From Rhynchosporium graminicola (lineage: Eukaryota > Ascomycota > Leotiomycetes > Helotiales > Ploettnerulaceae), in the NCBI GenBank assembly GCA_900074885.1, contig FJUW01000021.1, forward strand, positions 186,001 through 250,000: 64,000 bases of DNA, given 5' to 3'. The notes under the pieces are model-generated. The model had not been told where the DNA came from and did not search any database. It saw nothing but the letters and a program-made list of their open reading frames with translations. This document shows positions 23,339-36,057 of this stretch, one piece after another; within the stretch, counting starts at the first letter, position 1, and each line of letters begins with the position of its first letter. Made by a program: the position numbers and the translations under genes.

Positions 23339-26300
23339 ATGAACCCTCAATCGCCTCTCCCATCAGGATACCCATCCAAACGCGCGCGCCACAGCTCTCC
23401 CAAGCGCAGTACCAGCACCAATACAAGTAAAGGTCTCAGCCCGACAAATCTCGAGATAGTAGGTTCGGGCCCAGATATCGAAACACTACCTACAGCGACT
23501 GTGGCAACTGGCACGACTGGAAGTGGAGGCAAGGTTGGAGGCCAGAGCAGTAGTTTCCGCAATGTTAGCGCGTGTAATAGGTGCAGACTGCGCAAGAACA
23601 GATGCGATCAGCATTTACCGGGTTGTGCGAGCTGTGAGAAGGCGGGGGTGAAGTGTGTGGGTTATGATCCTATAACGAAGAGGGAGATCCCTAGGAGGTG
23701 AGTTTGTGAATCCTTTTTCGACAGGGGAGCAAAGCTGCCGTGGTGTATGATACGGGCGGAGCACATAAGAGAAAGGGCGGGGAAAGAAAATAAGTACTGG
23801 CTAACATATATAGCTATGTTTTCTATCTGGAGTCCAGAATAGAGTATCTTGAGAGGGTGCTCCAGGATAACAATATCTCCTTCGCCCCAGCCGAAGTCTT
23901 AGACCATGGCTCTCGTCCTGGGATAGAGCCAACGCTAATTCAAACACCCATTTCAGAAGACCCTCCCCCGTACAATGGCTCCACGGAGTTCACAAATAAA
24001 CACTCACCGAAAGAAGCAGAATGGAACAAGAAGGAGGACGAGTCTCAGAGGCTCGATAAACTTGTCTCGAACATCGGTAGTGTCTCTGTACAAGGTGCTT
24101 CGGATTCCAGATACCTGGGCTCGACATCTGGAATCTCATTCGCAAGAGTAGTATTTGCCGCTGTCAAAAGCTCGGTGTCTGGAACGAATAGCGATAAAAG
24201 TGGTGTTAGACCTTGTAGGCCTCCTGTTACGTCGAAAGCTGTGGGTACTAGCACCACATCTATGCGTGATTCGTTCTTCGGATTGCACACCAAGCCGACT
24301 ATCAAGCAAGCGCCGTTTCCCTCCAAGGACATTGGTAGAAAACTGGTAGAACTCTATTTCGAGCACGCAAATCCGCAAATACCCATCCTACACCGCGGAG
24401 AGTTCATGAAAATGTTCGATCTATCATTTGCGGATGGCGACGCGAGAATTAGGACACCCAGGGAGCTGTATATGCTGAATATCGTGTTTGCGATCGGAAG
24501 TGGTGTTTTTCTGGGCGATGGAGACGGCGAGAAGGAAGAGGTAGGCGAAGAGAAGAGGAATTCTGGCTTCGATAGGCAATGTCAGCCGGAGGAATATCAC
24601 GCTTCGGCCATCGTGCATCTAGAGTCATGTCTAAGTTCGCCTAGTTCGGCCGAAAGGACAGATGGATTTGGAGGTGGATTGGAGGAGTTACAGGTCGTTT
24701 TACTGTTGGCCGGTTTCGCACTGCTCCGACCAGTGGCACCGGGTTTATGGTATATTACTGGGGTCGCAGTTAGATTGGCTGTCGACTTAGGCTTACATTA
24801 TGAGGATGGAAAAGACATCGATATTGGACTTCAGGAAGTTGCAGAGGAGAAACCAGAGGATTCAGAAGTGGCGCGTATGCAGCGAGAACGAAGTGCTCGT
24901 GAACGTGGCCGTCGAGAATGGGTGCGCGACTTCAGACGGAGATTGTGGTGGTGCACATATTCCTTCGATCGTCTTGTATCAACATGTGTTGGTCGTCCAT
25001 TCGGTATCACGGATCAGGTGGTCACAACAGAATTCCCGTCTCTACTAAATGATGAATACATCACGCCGTCAGGTTTTCTGGAACCACCAACAGGAATTAT
25101 TGAACCGAGCTACAAACATGTTGCGTATCACTACTTTAGGCTTCGGTTACTGCAATCTGAGATACTGCAGGTGCTGCAATATCAACACGCACAACAAGTG
25201 CGAGCCGGTGTTGCAAATCAACGGAATCCATACATGCTTACTGCTCTTCCATCGCCATTTTTATCAAAATTCGAGAGTTTCCGCTCTTGGAGAATAGATA
25301 TCGACAAGAGGCTTTGGCACTGGAAATCCTCTGCCCCAACCAAGCGAGAGACAGGCGTGGCTTTTTCAGTCGAATTCCTCGAACTAAATTACTGGCAATG
25401 TGTTATCATGCTATATCGCCAAAGTCTCAGCGTACCACCGATATTCGAAGGCGAGTTCAGTACGAATGAGGAAGTCAATGGTCCGAATGTGCATAATGTG
25501 GAGCTCAGAGAGGACGAGGAGAGGGTGTTCCTAAAGGTTGCTGAGGCGGGACAGAGAGTGCTGAGATTGTATAGACAGTTGCATCGTGTGCATCTCGTCA
25601 ATTACACATTCCTCTCTACTCACCATCTTTTCATGGCCGGTATATCGTTTCTCTACGCTATTTGGCACTCGGCTATCGTGCGGAGTCGTCTGGTAAGTCC
25701 TCCCCGCTCCATGGTTGCACTAGTCTCTAAGCGAGATGTGTAAATATTTACCTTAAGCGAAACTCAGCTAAATCCGACAAACAGACCATGGATGAAGTTG
25801 ACTTTACAATACTAGCCGCGACATCTGTCCTCGGCGATCTGATTGAGAAGTGCCCGCCTGCTGAAGCGTGTCGTGATGCATTCGACCGCATGTCGAAAGC
25901 CACTGTTCAGATGTGCATGTGTACTACCGGCTTCGGATCCTCGGCACAAGGACTCACCACACAACAAAAGTCGCGTTCGCACAACTATTCTCACAACCAC
26001 GAGACGAGTCCCGATTACTTCAATACAAGTAATATATCGTTTGCAACCTCAATTTGGAGACAAAGCAGCAGATCGCACATCCAAAGACCCAAACCACTGT
26101 TCGACATGGGGCTCCACGATCTTCTTGGAAGCCCAACGCAATCAGATTCCGGAGGCAAAAACGGCATGATAGATATCAAAAACGAATTCTTCCCGCCTTG
26201 CCGTCAAAAGACCTCAACCTCAACGTCAATATCGACCATCCAACACCAACCCCAGAATCACAACCACACGACCTCCCCCTCCGAATTCACGATCTCTCCT

Positions 26301-26708
26301 CCCGCCTCCGTTGACACGTCTTCCATAGATCCCTCTATCCTTCCCTCTCCCAGAAAAACAAGAAATAGCTTAACTCCTGGTATGAACCCAGCTTCCGTGC
26401 AAGGACAAGCCTATTCGCGCGCGGTACAATCCACATATCCGACGAGCCCTTATCAAGAGATACAATTCTCATTCACGAATGCGCCGGTTATGGATTTCAT
26501 GACTACTGGATGGGATGGTAGTGGACAAGCAGTAGATACTGGCGGGGAGAATGGAGAAGGAGGGAATGGGAATGATCTGGCTTGGACGGGCGATCTGGGA
26601 ATGGGTATGGGATGGGAGGGAGTTGGTGATGGACATGATTTTAGTGAAGCTAGTGGGGGTTTGGATTTATTTGAAGGGTTCTTCTTTGGGGGGACGGGGA
26701 ATGTTTAA
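23339..26708 (+). CDS. Zn2Cys6 transcription factor with fungal-specific TF domain
   Basis: Nuclear DNA-binding regulator. Exons 23339-23697, 23814-25692 and 25785-26708 give 1053 residues. The binuclear zinc cluster is perfect: Cys79, 82, 89, 96, 99, 106 (spacing 2-6-6-2-6). It is followed directly by 'YDPITKREIPRRS' and, across the first intron, the 'YVFYLESRIEYLERVL' coiled coil used for dimerisation. The middle homology region starts with 'LVELYFEHANPQIPILHRGEF' and includes 'WYITGVAVRLAVDLGLH' and 'RRRLWWCTYSFDRLVSTCVGRP', the hallmark of Fungal_trans proteins. The C-terminus is long, Ser/Thr/Pro-rich and then Gly-rich and acidic, as in activation domains. The first intron has a CTAAC branch site. 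Target genes are unknown; nothing adjacent is an obvious regulon. Confidence 0.92.
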
Positions 26709-27468
26709 AAAGTGCAGATTATACTTAGAAGCACGAAACGACCGTCATATGATTAATGGTTTGCTGAACGGATGACAAAAGAATGACTGGATGATTTGAA
26801 GGTCGCGAGTGACGCATGGGTCAAGTAGCGATGGCGCTGGAGGGAATCATTAGTTCCTGTGTCCTTGATAAACCCGGTCTGTAGTACTGCCGTATACTCA
26901 TAACTGAAATTAAACTTGCTTAGTAGAATGGACGATCTTGCTTTATAAATTCACAGACAAGACGCTTTCTCTCTAAATTTTCGAAAATTTGATGCAAATT
27001 GAGCTCTGAGTGAGACAAAATTTACGCCTTCGGCACAGGAGATCATTAAGAAGGGAATTTCGAAGAAAACATCGTCTATGTTGGACATCTTGCAGACATG
27101 CTGGTCACACTCTCACTTTGGGTGTAGGGGCGGCACGGTTGAGCCCTAGGCACTTGCAGTCACATCCCGGGATCCGACACTGTATTCCGTCCCCTCGATA
27201 CTTTTCTCAAGATTCTGTTGTTATTCTTTCACGGTACTTGAATTTTATATCACTCACGAGCCCTGGTTTTGCTAATCATCGACATTTTACTGTTCCCACC
27301 AAACAGACTAGCTAGCAAATTCAGGAGGCCACTGCACTGCATTTGTTCTCAGTACCATGCAAGCGTAATCGTCAATGAAGACAAAAGCGCAGGAAAGAAT
27401 ACTACGAAATCTCGCATGAAATACAATCCCAATGGCACCATATTGTCAAACCCCTCACCACCCACTAC
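26709..27468. other. Intergenic, no gene seen
   Basis: 3' flanks of the regulator and of the GFA-like gene, which converge here. Plus-strand frames at 27010-27315 and 27269-27733 have no protein-like features; the latter is antisense to the GFA-like gene. Confidence 0.5.
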
Positions 27469-27975
27469 TCAATCAACTGCATATCTCGGCTCACTCTCAT
27501 TGCCACCTCTAGCGATGTTGATCTCATCCCAATTCACACCATGCAAAACTCGCAGATTGATATTCATCCTCTTCATCCACATCTGCAAATCTCATTCCCC
27601 TCCACCGGTGTGGTATTTTTCCGCTGTTGTATCGAGCTTTGAGCCTAGACGTAGACACCGCAGACGGAGCAGGATCCCCAGCTCCGGAGTTTGCGATGGA
27701 AGGAGTAGGAGTTTAGAGAGGAGAGTTTGGTGATGTGGGTTTGGGAGGGGGAGGGGGAGGGGTAGGTCAGGATCACACCTTGAGAAGGGCCAGCATATGA
27801 AGTGAGGTGTTGGGTGGGATGAATCGTGGAAGGAAAGTCTTACGCGTGCGCAGATGCTACATTCGCATTCTTCGATATGAAGACCGCGAGCCGCGAGAGG
27901 ACCGGCTGTCTTCAAGGCCATACCAACTACACCATAATGACAAGTTCCATTATAGACTTTTGGTTTTTCAATCAT
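27469..27975 (-). pseudogene. GFA/CENP-V (Mss4-like) zinc protein, apparently broken
   Basis: Glutathione-dependent formaldehyde-activating (GFA) family fold, a small zinc beta-sandwich. First exon 27975-27844 reads 'MIEKPKVYNGTCHYG' and ends 'ECECSICAR' at a GTAAGA donor, matching the first zinc-binding half. The second zinc site appears farther on as 'SWGSCSVCGVYV', after 'VILTYPS', and the C-terminal strand as 'INLRVLHGVNWDEI', ending at the TGA near 27469. Two problems: the first intron's donor and the only sensible acceptor differ in phase by one base, and a TAG follows 'GVYV', after which the C-terminal piece lies in another frame. The TAG may sit in a second intron, but the phase error looks like a real lesion. 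Call it a recent pseudogene, or a gene with an unusual splice (a GC donor two bases earlier would restore phase). Confidence 0.55.
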
Positions 27976-29791
27976 GGCGGGATGTCCTAGTACTGTGTAT
28001 GTATGTGGTGTATATTTTGGCTCGACAGCATGGCCATCATATAATTTAGACGTCAGTATCAGGAGCTTCAATATTCGGAGAAGGGAGAGGATTTACTTGG
28101 TTATTTCCAAAACCTAAAGATCGACATCACACAAATTCCTTACCTCCAAGATATCAGCAAGAGATATATCTTTATAAGAGGAATATATATATTAATACTA
28201 GTGTTGTACCCCCTGCGGCGTATCTTTTAGTTGTCTATAGATTACTATTAGCATGAGTTCCCCGGCAGTACTCCAAAGATAAACTTGAAAGGGAGACTTA
28301 CCTTGTGGGTTATTATATAAGGACTAAAGTCACAGCCCATCAACTCCTTATCTCCTTCTTCTAAGGTAAGTGAACCAGGACCCGAGAAGACCTACTAATA
28401 CCCTTTCTTCAAGCAGATATTGTAGTTGCATGTTATTTCGGATTTGAGCTCTGGGAGCTTGATGCTGAATTACTGTTATAGGTCTTGAGCTCTGGATCTG
28501 GAATTGAAGTCGGGTCGGCTATTTTGAGGACGTGATTTTCAAAGATTTACGACGAATAGAGTTTATTGTATGAGAACAGTGCTCGTTATGGGATCTAGAA
28601 AACGTAATCTAAGATGAAAAGAGTGGCGAAACTTCCTTTTAAGTATTTATCACTTGAGAAGGATAAAGCAGCTCGGCTGCACTCCCTCCTTACATCGCGG
28701 TTTTCACCACGACACCACGCCTCTCTGATCTCGAGGCTGAGATGCACCGTGTCAATGTAATATATGCAACTATAGCGAGGTACTACAACAATGATCATGG
28801 GACCTCGCGTTTGTATCGCGTTAAAGTGGACATGTTAACGAATTGCTTTCCTGATTTGCGTCTTGTAGCTTTTTCGAAACTCGGAATGTGAAAATGTGAC
28901 GAGAATGTTTACTGTGGAGCCTATTTTTGCATGGTTGGTTGAGGTCTTTGCGAAGCTGGCCAATCACGATATCACGCGTTATCGTGTCGGGGATTGTCTC
29001 TGGAATGTGGCTTGCTAATGTGGAGTTGCATGGGAATTAGGATTACGAACGGACGATGTGATATCTCGGTGTTTACAAGGTCAGAAACTAGATGAAAATC
29101 CTCACTCTTGAGAAGAGAATCCGCCCTCTGACTCCCAAGGTTGATATACCAAAGTCTTCACATGATTTCAGCATTTGCAATTGAGATGTCAACGAGTATG
29201 ACCACATACGCTCAGACATTATAAGTGGCTCCTTATATTGATACAGATCCGTATGTAAGAGAAATTACAGGGCTGATATTCGGAAGATACTTCCACTTCA
29301 GAAGAAGGACTTCTAGTTTTCAAACAAAGACTTTGACAAAGAAAGAGTCTATTGTTAATATCGTAGAAAAAATTTAAAGCGTAACGAATATAAAAGAAAT
29401 ACTAGCATCTGCAACTGAGATAATCCCCGATTAAGTGCTTTTCATTCATATTGAACAGACCAACCAATATCCTGAAGTACAGAGAAACGAAAGTGCAAGT
29501 GCCATCAACGCTACGGACTTGTACCGGATGTCTCTTCCAGCCTCTGGCAAGTGCTTGATGTCTGATTCGAGGTACGCGGCTCTGAGTCTCTCTAGTTCTG
29601 GTCTTATTTTATAGCGTTGCACATTTCGATTTGTTGGTTTCCGATTTGGAGCCTGCTGACCGTTTCCTGACATTAAGAGTGCTTGGACTTGTTTGATCTT
29701 CTTTAGGCGTGAAGTGTGTCTGTCATGAACATCAAAAGCTCTTGCCGAGTCTAATTCTCAACTGGTAATCGGAGATAAACCTCCCCTCCTT
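27976..29791. other. AT-rich intergenic region
   Basis: Increasingly AT-rich from 28,080. A 75-residue minus-strand frame (29446-29673) has a basic start and a hydrophobic C-terminal segment ('SVALMALALSFLCTSGYWLV'), which could be a tail anchor, but nothing else supports it. Confidence 0.4.
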
Positions 29792-31602
29792 CTATAAGGT
29801 ATGAAGGGAGAAATTCTCATTTTTGTATCGCTGCCGCAACGTTGACTTTGTTTCGAGGCACTCCACCTCGATGTATGTGTTGCAATCTTGTTTCCATGTT
29901 TTCCAATTCTTCATCGTGTGGGCCCAATTAATGAGCCATGGCCGCGGGCTGCTGTATCTTCCAACTGGATTTGAAGGTATATCTTGATGTTCGGATACAA
30001 GCTTATGAATCATTTCCCTAACAGCATTCCACTCGAGTTATCTTCCGGTCGTTTCCATTTCCAAACCTAGGCTTTCGGGCGTTGGAAACGATCCGTATTC
30101 GTTATCCGTTGCTTTGGTGTTGAAAGCATCCCTGATACGTCCATTGTTCATTCGGACCCAGCGAAGATAGGCAGAGTGAAACAGCGGCGGTTTCCCCAAG
30201 CCAATATCTTCAGCTTTCAAATATTCATCAGAGAGTTGATTGATTTACAGCTCGTCGCGCGGAATGTTAAACTTGTGAAACCCAATGGATGCGGCTTGGT
30301 TTTTGGGTCGACTTACTTACCAGTGCGCGAATTCTTCACTCTGGCAGTTTTCGTGTCATATAGCGAGATACTGCATCTGCCTAACAGATGACGAGAAATG
30401 TATGCGCTCTGAGCTTCTGCTAAGAGAAAGGTTGCATCCATTGTTGGCAATCCTACGAACGCTAGGGTTCCTGCTCCAGTCCTACTTCTTGACACCAGCG
30501 GCGAAGTGGGATCATTGTCCTCCTCAATATAGACCATCTGATTGTAGATATTCAGCACTCTTTTTCAATCTTCTGTTGTCCTGATGCATGGTATCATGGG
30601 GCAGTCGTACAAGTATCCTGTACAGAGCAGAATCACGTCGATCTCTCGAGGACCGAGATGGTGTATGCCGGTCTCGAATGTGATCTCTTTACCTTCGAAA
30701 GAAGCGACTTGAGAGACTCGACTTTGATTCTCAGAGCTGAGAGTAAAATAATTTGCACCCCTGACAGAAACCAAGTTTTTTCCCAGAGGATACCTCCGCA
30801 ACGTCGCGGGACATTTCCCAGTACGATGGTCCACCTCCTACAATGAGAACTTTCTGCGAAAAGTCAGCATATTCGACATTTGCGAGACTGAGATTGAGAA
30901 CCCGCCTTTCTTCGAAACTGGGCACGCTTCTATATTGCTTCGAATGCGAAACCATGATAGGTGAATTAATGCTAAGCTTGAACAAAGGTGGTACACGTTG
31001 CTGCGTGAATGTCCCAACAGCCACCACTACAGCGTCCTAGAAACTGCATTCCCCGAAGACTGTTTTACCATTGTTGAACTTGATCGGCCACTTTCCGAGA
31101 TTACCGTCTCCTAATGCTTTTCCGCCTGAAGCGTTGTAATAGCAAAACTCAACCGCAGTGATATTGCAATTATACTTGATTAGGTTCCTGTATTCGAGTT
31201 CTTTTGCATAACCTTGAAGATACTTCTTGACCCACGGTATTCTTCGGAAAAAAGGGTGTGTTCATTGGATAGGGAATTCCCGTGTAGTGCATCATTGTTC
31301 TGGGAACATTCGTATTGCACGAGGGATACATTGGGGTTGCGAATTTGTCGTCCGCTTTCGTTTGATTCCATATGCCACCGGCTTGATCCTTCCGTTCGAG
31401 CATCATGATCTCGAAACACTCCTCTGTTGGATACTCGTTGGTTCTTTTCGAAAGCAAGTATCTAGGCATGGTAAGCTCTACTCTAGATATATAGGAACAA
31501 AATCATTTACTTGGCTACACAAAGTCCAGATACCCCAGCACCGATGATGGCAACTCTCTTCTTCTCTCAACCTGTGGTGCTTGAATTTGACTGCTGATTC
31601 AT
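29792..31602 (-). pseudogene. Decayed flavin-containing monooxygenase (FMO)
   Basis: A broken paralogue of the intact FMO at 32909-34645. Collinear pieces are readable in several frames: 'RVAIIGAGVSGLC' (FAD site), 'AGGIWNQT', 'MYPSCNTNVPRTMM', 'VLIVGGGPSYWEMS' (NADPH site), 'DVILLCTGYLYD', 'TLAFVGLPTMD' and 'LRWVRMNNGRIRDAFNTKA'. A TGA stands at codon 12, right after the start, probably from CGA; several frameshifts follow. The two-intron layout of the intact copy is still visible. The C-terminus has drifted most. No product is expected. Confidence 0.82.
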
Positions 31603-32908
31603 GATGATTTACGGATAAAGCTACTACTTAAGTAATAAAGATAACCGATGTTCAAGCAAAAGCTACCAGCGGATGACTCCATGTCAATATAGGAGCACTC
31701 CAAAGCGCGTCTGGCTACTGAAGAGCCCTAGAATGTCTTTGAAACTCCAAGTCTCGAGTTTCGGTCCCATCGAGCTCGCAGCGACCTTTTCGACTTTGTT
31801 GATGATGTCCCAGATTCCGCCGGAGCCGGTGGCGAATAAAGATACCACCTGAGATATGCAGTCGAGGTATCAGCTCTACGCCCGTATAATTCACTCGAAT
31901 GGTGCTTCGAAACAGATGCTCCTTTCAATTTCTATGCGTCGGAAACGCGTCCCTAGTTCTCTCCCTAAGGCTGGAACATTTGGATTATAACCCAAGGCTT
32001 TCTGCTTGAAGGTTTTTGCAATACCATTCCGATTATTTTGATAGATATATCGTGCTCTCGTTGTGCAAATGATATCAAAACCAAACTTGAATTAGTTAAT
32101 CGAAAAATGTGACGCAGAAGGTCAGCTCTTTGATTGCTCTGACCAAGGTTCATCGATGATTGCTTCTCACCAAAACCTCAAATTTCCTGTGAAAATGGGG
32201 GATCGAAAACGTCGCATTCCATTGATGTCAACTTCACTGCTCATTTCGAACGCAGAAATCTAGATTTGTGAGCGGAAATTTCCTTTGGATTGCCTTCTGC
32301 TGATTTACGGAAGGGTCCTTTGGCTCTCAAATCTATTTTCGAAGGTATCTCCTTTAATATTCCCAGATACTTTAAAGATGATTCCTGGAAAGGTTAGTGC
32401 CACTGCTACATAATATGAACACCTCATGTTTCATCTGATAGTCATCGATGCCAAAACACCAAGGAGGATATATTCACCTGAATACTTGCTCATATAACTC
32501 AAAGTCAGCTGCCCGACTATAGACATATAGCAAGGAATATACGAATGAATAATTTGGCTGTGACCAAATACGCCTGGTCCTAATCACAGTTTACCACAGC
32601 AACCGCGGATCGTCGCTACGTGTACTATTCAGTCTAATAGCGCCTGCCAGTCCCAGAAAGCAGACCTGAGGTTTACTGGTTTTGCTTTGTAACCAAGTTC
32701 AAACATAGAGCTTCATGGGAGTAGGGATAAATTCGTCAAGTGATGGAAGCGCACCAGAGCTCTATGTAACTTAATGAGTAGAAGATGGGGATTTATCCTC
32801 AGAATTGCCTTCCATGAAACCTTCCGCTATGTAAGACAAATGAGCTCAAAATCCTTTCGAAACATTCTCTCCGTGCTTGAAAAAATTCTTCCTCTATCGT
32901 TTACCAGA
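31603..32908. other. Spacer between the two FMO copies
   Basis: About 1.3 kb. It holds a diffuse minus-strand frame (31728-31928) with no recognised pattern, and the promoter of the decayed copy. Both copies lie head-to-tail in the same direction, as expected from a tandem duplication. Confidence 0.5.
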
Positions 32909-34645
32909 TCACAGGTTGAGTTCACTCAAACGTGCCTCCGTCTTCACAAGAACCCATTCTGTCTCAAGTACATCCCATCTCTTTGACCACTCTCCGGCTT
33001 TGACAATCCAATGGATGTAGCCTTCTTTCCAGCAATCGCTTTTCTCCTCCATAAGCGTGCGGAACTTGTCCATCATGATTGTTTTCTTCTTCTGCTCTTT
33101 GCTGCCATTGTACTGTCCAAAATCGAAACCAAGTGACTCGAGTGTCGAAAATCTACCATCTTCGTTGTTTCGAGCCTTGGTATTGAAAGCAGCACGAATA
33201 ACGCCGATTTGAGTTCTGACCCAATGGAGGTACAACGAATGGAAAGGCGGTGTCTTTCCTGTACCCATGGTGGCAGGTGATTCTGACGCCAAACTCTGCT
33301 CGAATAATCGGTCCACGTAGTGAGCATCGCTTGGATACGCCATGTTGTGGAATCTTCTTGACCCATGTCGGTCCTTCGTTTTTAATTCTTCGTACTCTGC
33401 ATTCCTGTCTCTTACCATGTGGGTTTGCGGTTTGGTCCACCGGCCAGAAAAGTACCGTGCAATCAAGGCGCTTTGCGCTTCAGCGACAAGGAAGACATTG
33501 TCCATTGTCAAGAGGCCGACGAATGCCAAGGTGCTCGCACTCTTAAGCCTTGTCTTCTTTGCCTCCAGGTTCTCGTCCTCCTGTGTAGGATCTTCGTGCT
33601 CTTTGATGCAAATCATGTGATCATACAGGCTCAGAATTCGCTTCTTATCGCCGGTCGTCTTGATGCAGGGAATCATAGAAAAGTCGTATAGGTATCCTGT
33701 GCAAAGCAAGATGATGTCGATATCTTGCGGAGCGATCGAGTTCTTGCCTCCCTTGAAAAGTACGAGTTTCGAAGCTTTCGAGATCCAGCTAACTTCGGAA
33801 ACTTGTCGTTGTTTCTTTGAGCTTAGGACAATTACTTCGTCTTGTTTGACTGACACAAGCAAGTCCCCCTTGCAGACTTTGGAAATCTCTTGTGACATGT
33901 CCCAATACGAGGGTCCGCTTCCTACGACGAGGACTTTCTGTTCCTTAAATTAGCTAAACCCACGATTCAGCGTGACTGAAGTCGCTATGCTTACTTTCTT
34001 ATCGAACTCGTGAGCAGTCCTGTACTCTTTCGAGTGCATGATTCGTATTTCGTGCGATACGCTAGTTTCGAAAAGAGCTGGCACAAACGGTTTCGCAAAG
34101 GTACCCAACGCTACAACCACACAATCAAAATAGTGCTCTGTCGGTTTGCCCGTCACCGTATCCTTGACATCTATTTTCCACTTCTGCTGAGCCATCCTTT
34201 GTACCTGCTTGACGCCAGTGACTTCAGTTCCGTAACAGAAAATTGCTTCGTCCTCAAGGTCTTCCGCGTACTCATGCAAATATTTCTTGACGACCGAGTT
34301 GCGAGGAAAGAGTGGAGTGTCGTCTGGATACTCAACTCCCTCGTACTGCATCATGGTCCGAGGCACATTCGTATTGCATGAAGGGTACATTGGTGTTGCA
34401 TACAAATCATCTGCTGGTGTTTGATTCCAAATCCCGCCAGCAACTTTCTTACTTTCAAAGATGGTGACTTCGAAATGACCGTTTTCAGGATCATCCTCGA
34501 GACGTTCTGCAAGGAGATATCTGTTTTTGGTCAAAAAACTGTTAGAGCTAGTATGAGTTGACAACACTTACTTCGCTGCACATAGGCCAGAAACACCAGC
34601 GCCAATGACCGCGACTTTTGTCTTCTTCCTGAGTGGATGGTCCAT
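32909..34645 (-). CDS. Flavin-containing monooxygenase (FMO-like)
   Basis: NADPH- and FAD-dependent oxygenase of soft nucleophiles (N- or S-oxidation) or a related Baeyer-Villiger type. Exons (minus) 34645-34572, 34520-33995, 33937-32909 give 542 residues. The FAD motif GAGVSG is at residues 15-20, starting a textbook Rossmann strand. 'GGIWNQT' and 'MYPSCNTNVPRTMMQY' follow, both typical of FMOs. The NADPH motif GSGPSY (206-211) lies just after the second intron, and 'LLCTGYLYD' corresponds to the conserved (A/C)TGY segment. The C-terminal third is helical and less conserved. Introns are 51 and 57 nt. No membrane anchor is seen. Presence of a decayed tandem copy suggests redundancy rather than selection for two genes. 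Confidence 0.88.
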
Positions 34646-36057
34646 GCTGCTTCTGTTGAATTGATAATAAATGAAGTTGCTCTCGATACAATTGGTTTAA
34701 GGTAACTGGTCTGGAAGCATGGAATGCGGATTCTATTACCATATATAGGAAGAATTCCAGATTGCATCAATCTTCTCGCGGATATGCTTCAGAATTTCGC
34801 TAGCAGCTACGCTCAAAAGGGAGGATGTTTGATAAATGACACTTTAGCAGGGGTTTGAAATTGGAATCTGGAATCTGAAAGCTGCGAATGTTCAAATTTC
34901 ATTCCTCGGTCCTAATTAAGTGTGAATGGCTCTCAGGGCTTTGTTTTAAGCGTTTCATAGTGCACCAGCTGTGGGTATTGAACGAAGATAACACATCGAA
35001 CCATGCCGCACGGAAAAGAGCCTCGGTCGCCTATGCATTTTACCCTGTGTACTTCGGAACACAGACTCCTTTCAGGTCAGATGCTGCACATATCATGCGC
35101 TTCCAGTAATTGAATCACCAGGTTATGGAACTCTTCATGGCGTGTGTCAAATTTGTCGCACTCGTTGTAGGCGCTTCTGGAAATTCTACAACTCGTCTTG
35201 TCGCAAAAGGTGTGGTGAGAGACTGTCCAGCAAATCATGCTTTCAGATTGTAACACTAGACGAACCAATGGGACTTGGCTCAGCATTAGCTCGGGATCAA
35301 TTTGATTTGCTTAACAGATTGAACATAATTCCCTATTCAGGCGGAGTTTTGACCGATCTGCCGAAAAAATCTCAAAGCTCGCTTCTTCTAAGACGCTAGT
35401 AGGTGTCAACACGCCTAGTGGCACATACCAAGGTAAATTTTGTTGTCGCGACCTCGGCAAAAGTCAACACTGGTTCAACAGAATTCAGATGTTCAGCTTT
35501 GCTCGAAAGAGGTCAAAGATTGAATCTCTCATCACCTGTTGAAAGATCTCCAAGACTTGTCAGATGACCTCAGCTCCACTAAACACAGGGGTGGGCGTCC
35601 AAACAAGGCACTACAAAGAAAAGATCGTAAGTCTGTTTTTCGCACTGAATGAAATTTCTGAATTCTTCTTGATGAATGCTGATTACTTTGATAGTCCTCA
35701 GACTAGCTCAAACATCTATCTTCACCCCGACAATGGTCTGCCTCAATGAGATCAAGCTCCGAAACTTCCTTGAAGCTCGATGGAACTTCTGCCTTGGCAA
35801 GTTTCTCAGGCTCCTCCGCACAAAAGACAGCTCAAGAACACCCAAGCGCTCTATTGGTACCACAGATTCGACCACCAGGATATCTCCAGAAAGTCTGATA
35901 ATAAATGTCCCGGCGCGGCAGCCCTCCACAACCGTCTCGAGAAACTTACAACTGAAATGAAAGATTGTTTTCTAGCAAAATTCTTTTTTTGGCAAAAGTA
36001 GCGGGGTACCGGAAAACCTGTCAAAGCCTGTACAAGTCGAGGAAGGCAAGACATTGA
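34646..36057. other. Intergenic with unrecognised coding debris
   Basis: Around 35,125-35,500 on + there are protein-like scraps: 'FVALVVGASGNSTTRLVAKG' (a dinucleotide-binding-like strand-turn), and 'LVGVNTPSGTYQGKF' farther on. Stops and frame changes separate them. They may be another decayed gene; I cannot name it. 35,650-36,000 has a second open frame without motifs. Confidence 0.35.
34741..34747 (-). promoter_or_regulatory. Possible TATA box of the intact FMO
   Basis: TATATAT on the minus strand about 95 bp upstream of the start codon. Plausible spacing, single weak motif. Confidence 0.3.

Noticed and set aside
23339..26708. Regulator as part of a secondary-metabolite cluster with the oxidoreductases
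   Set aside because: No polyketide synthase, peptide synthetase or terpene cyclase within the window, and the oxidoreductases are scattered and partly broken.
27592..27733. Plus-strand frame over the GFA-like gene
   Set aside because: Antisense to zinc-site codons that match the family.
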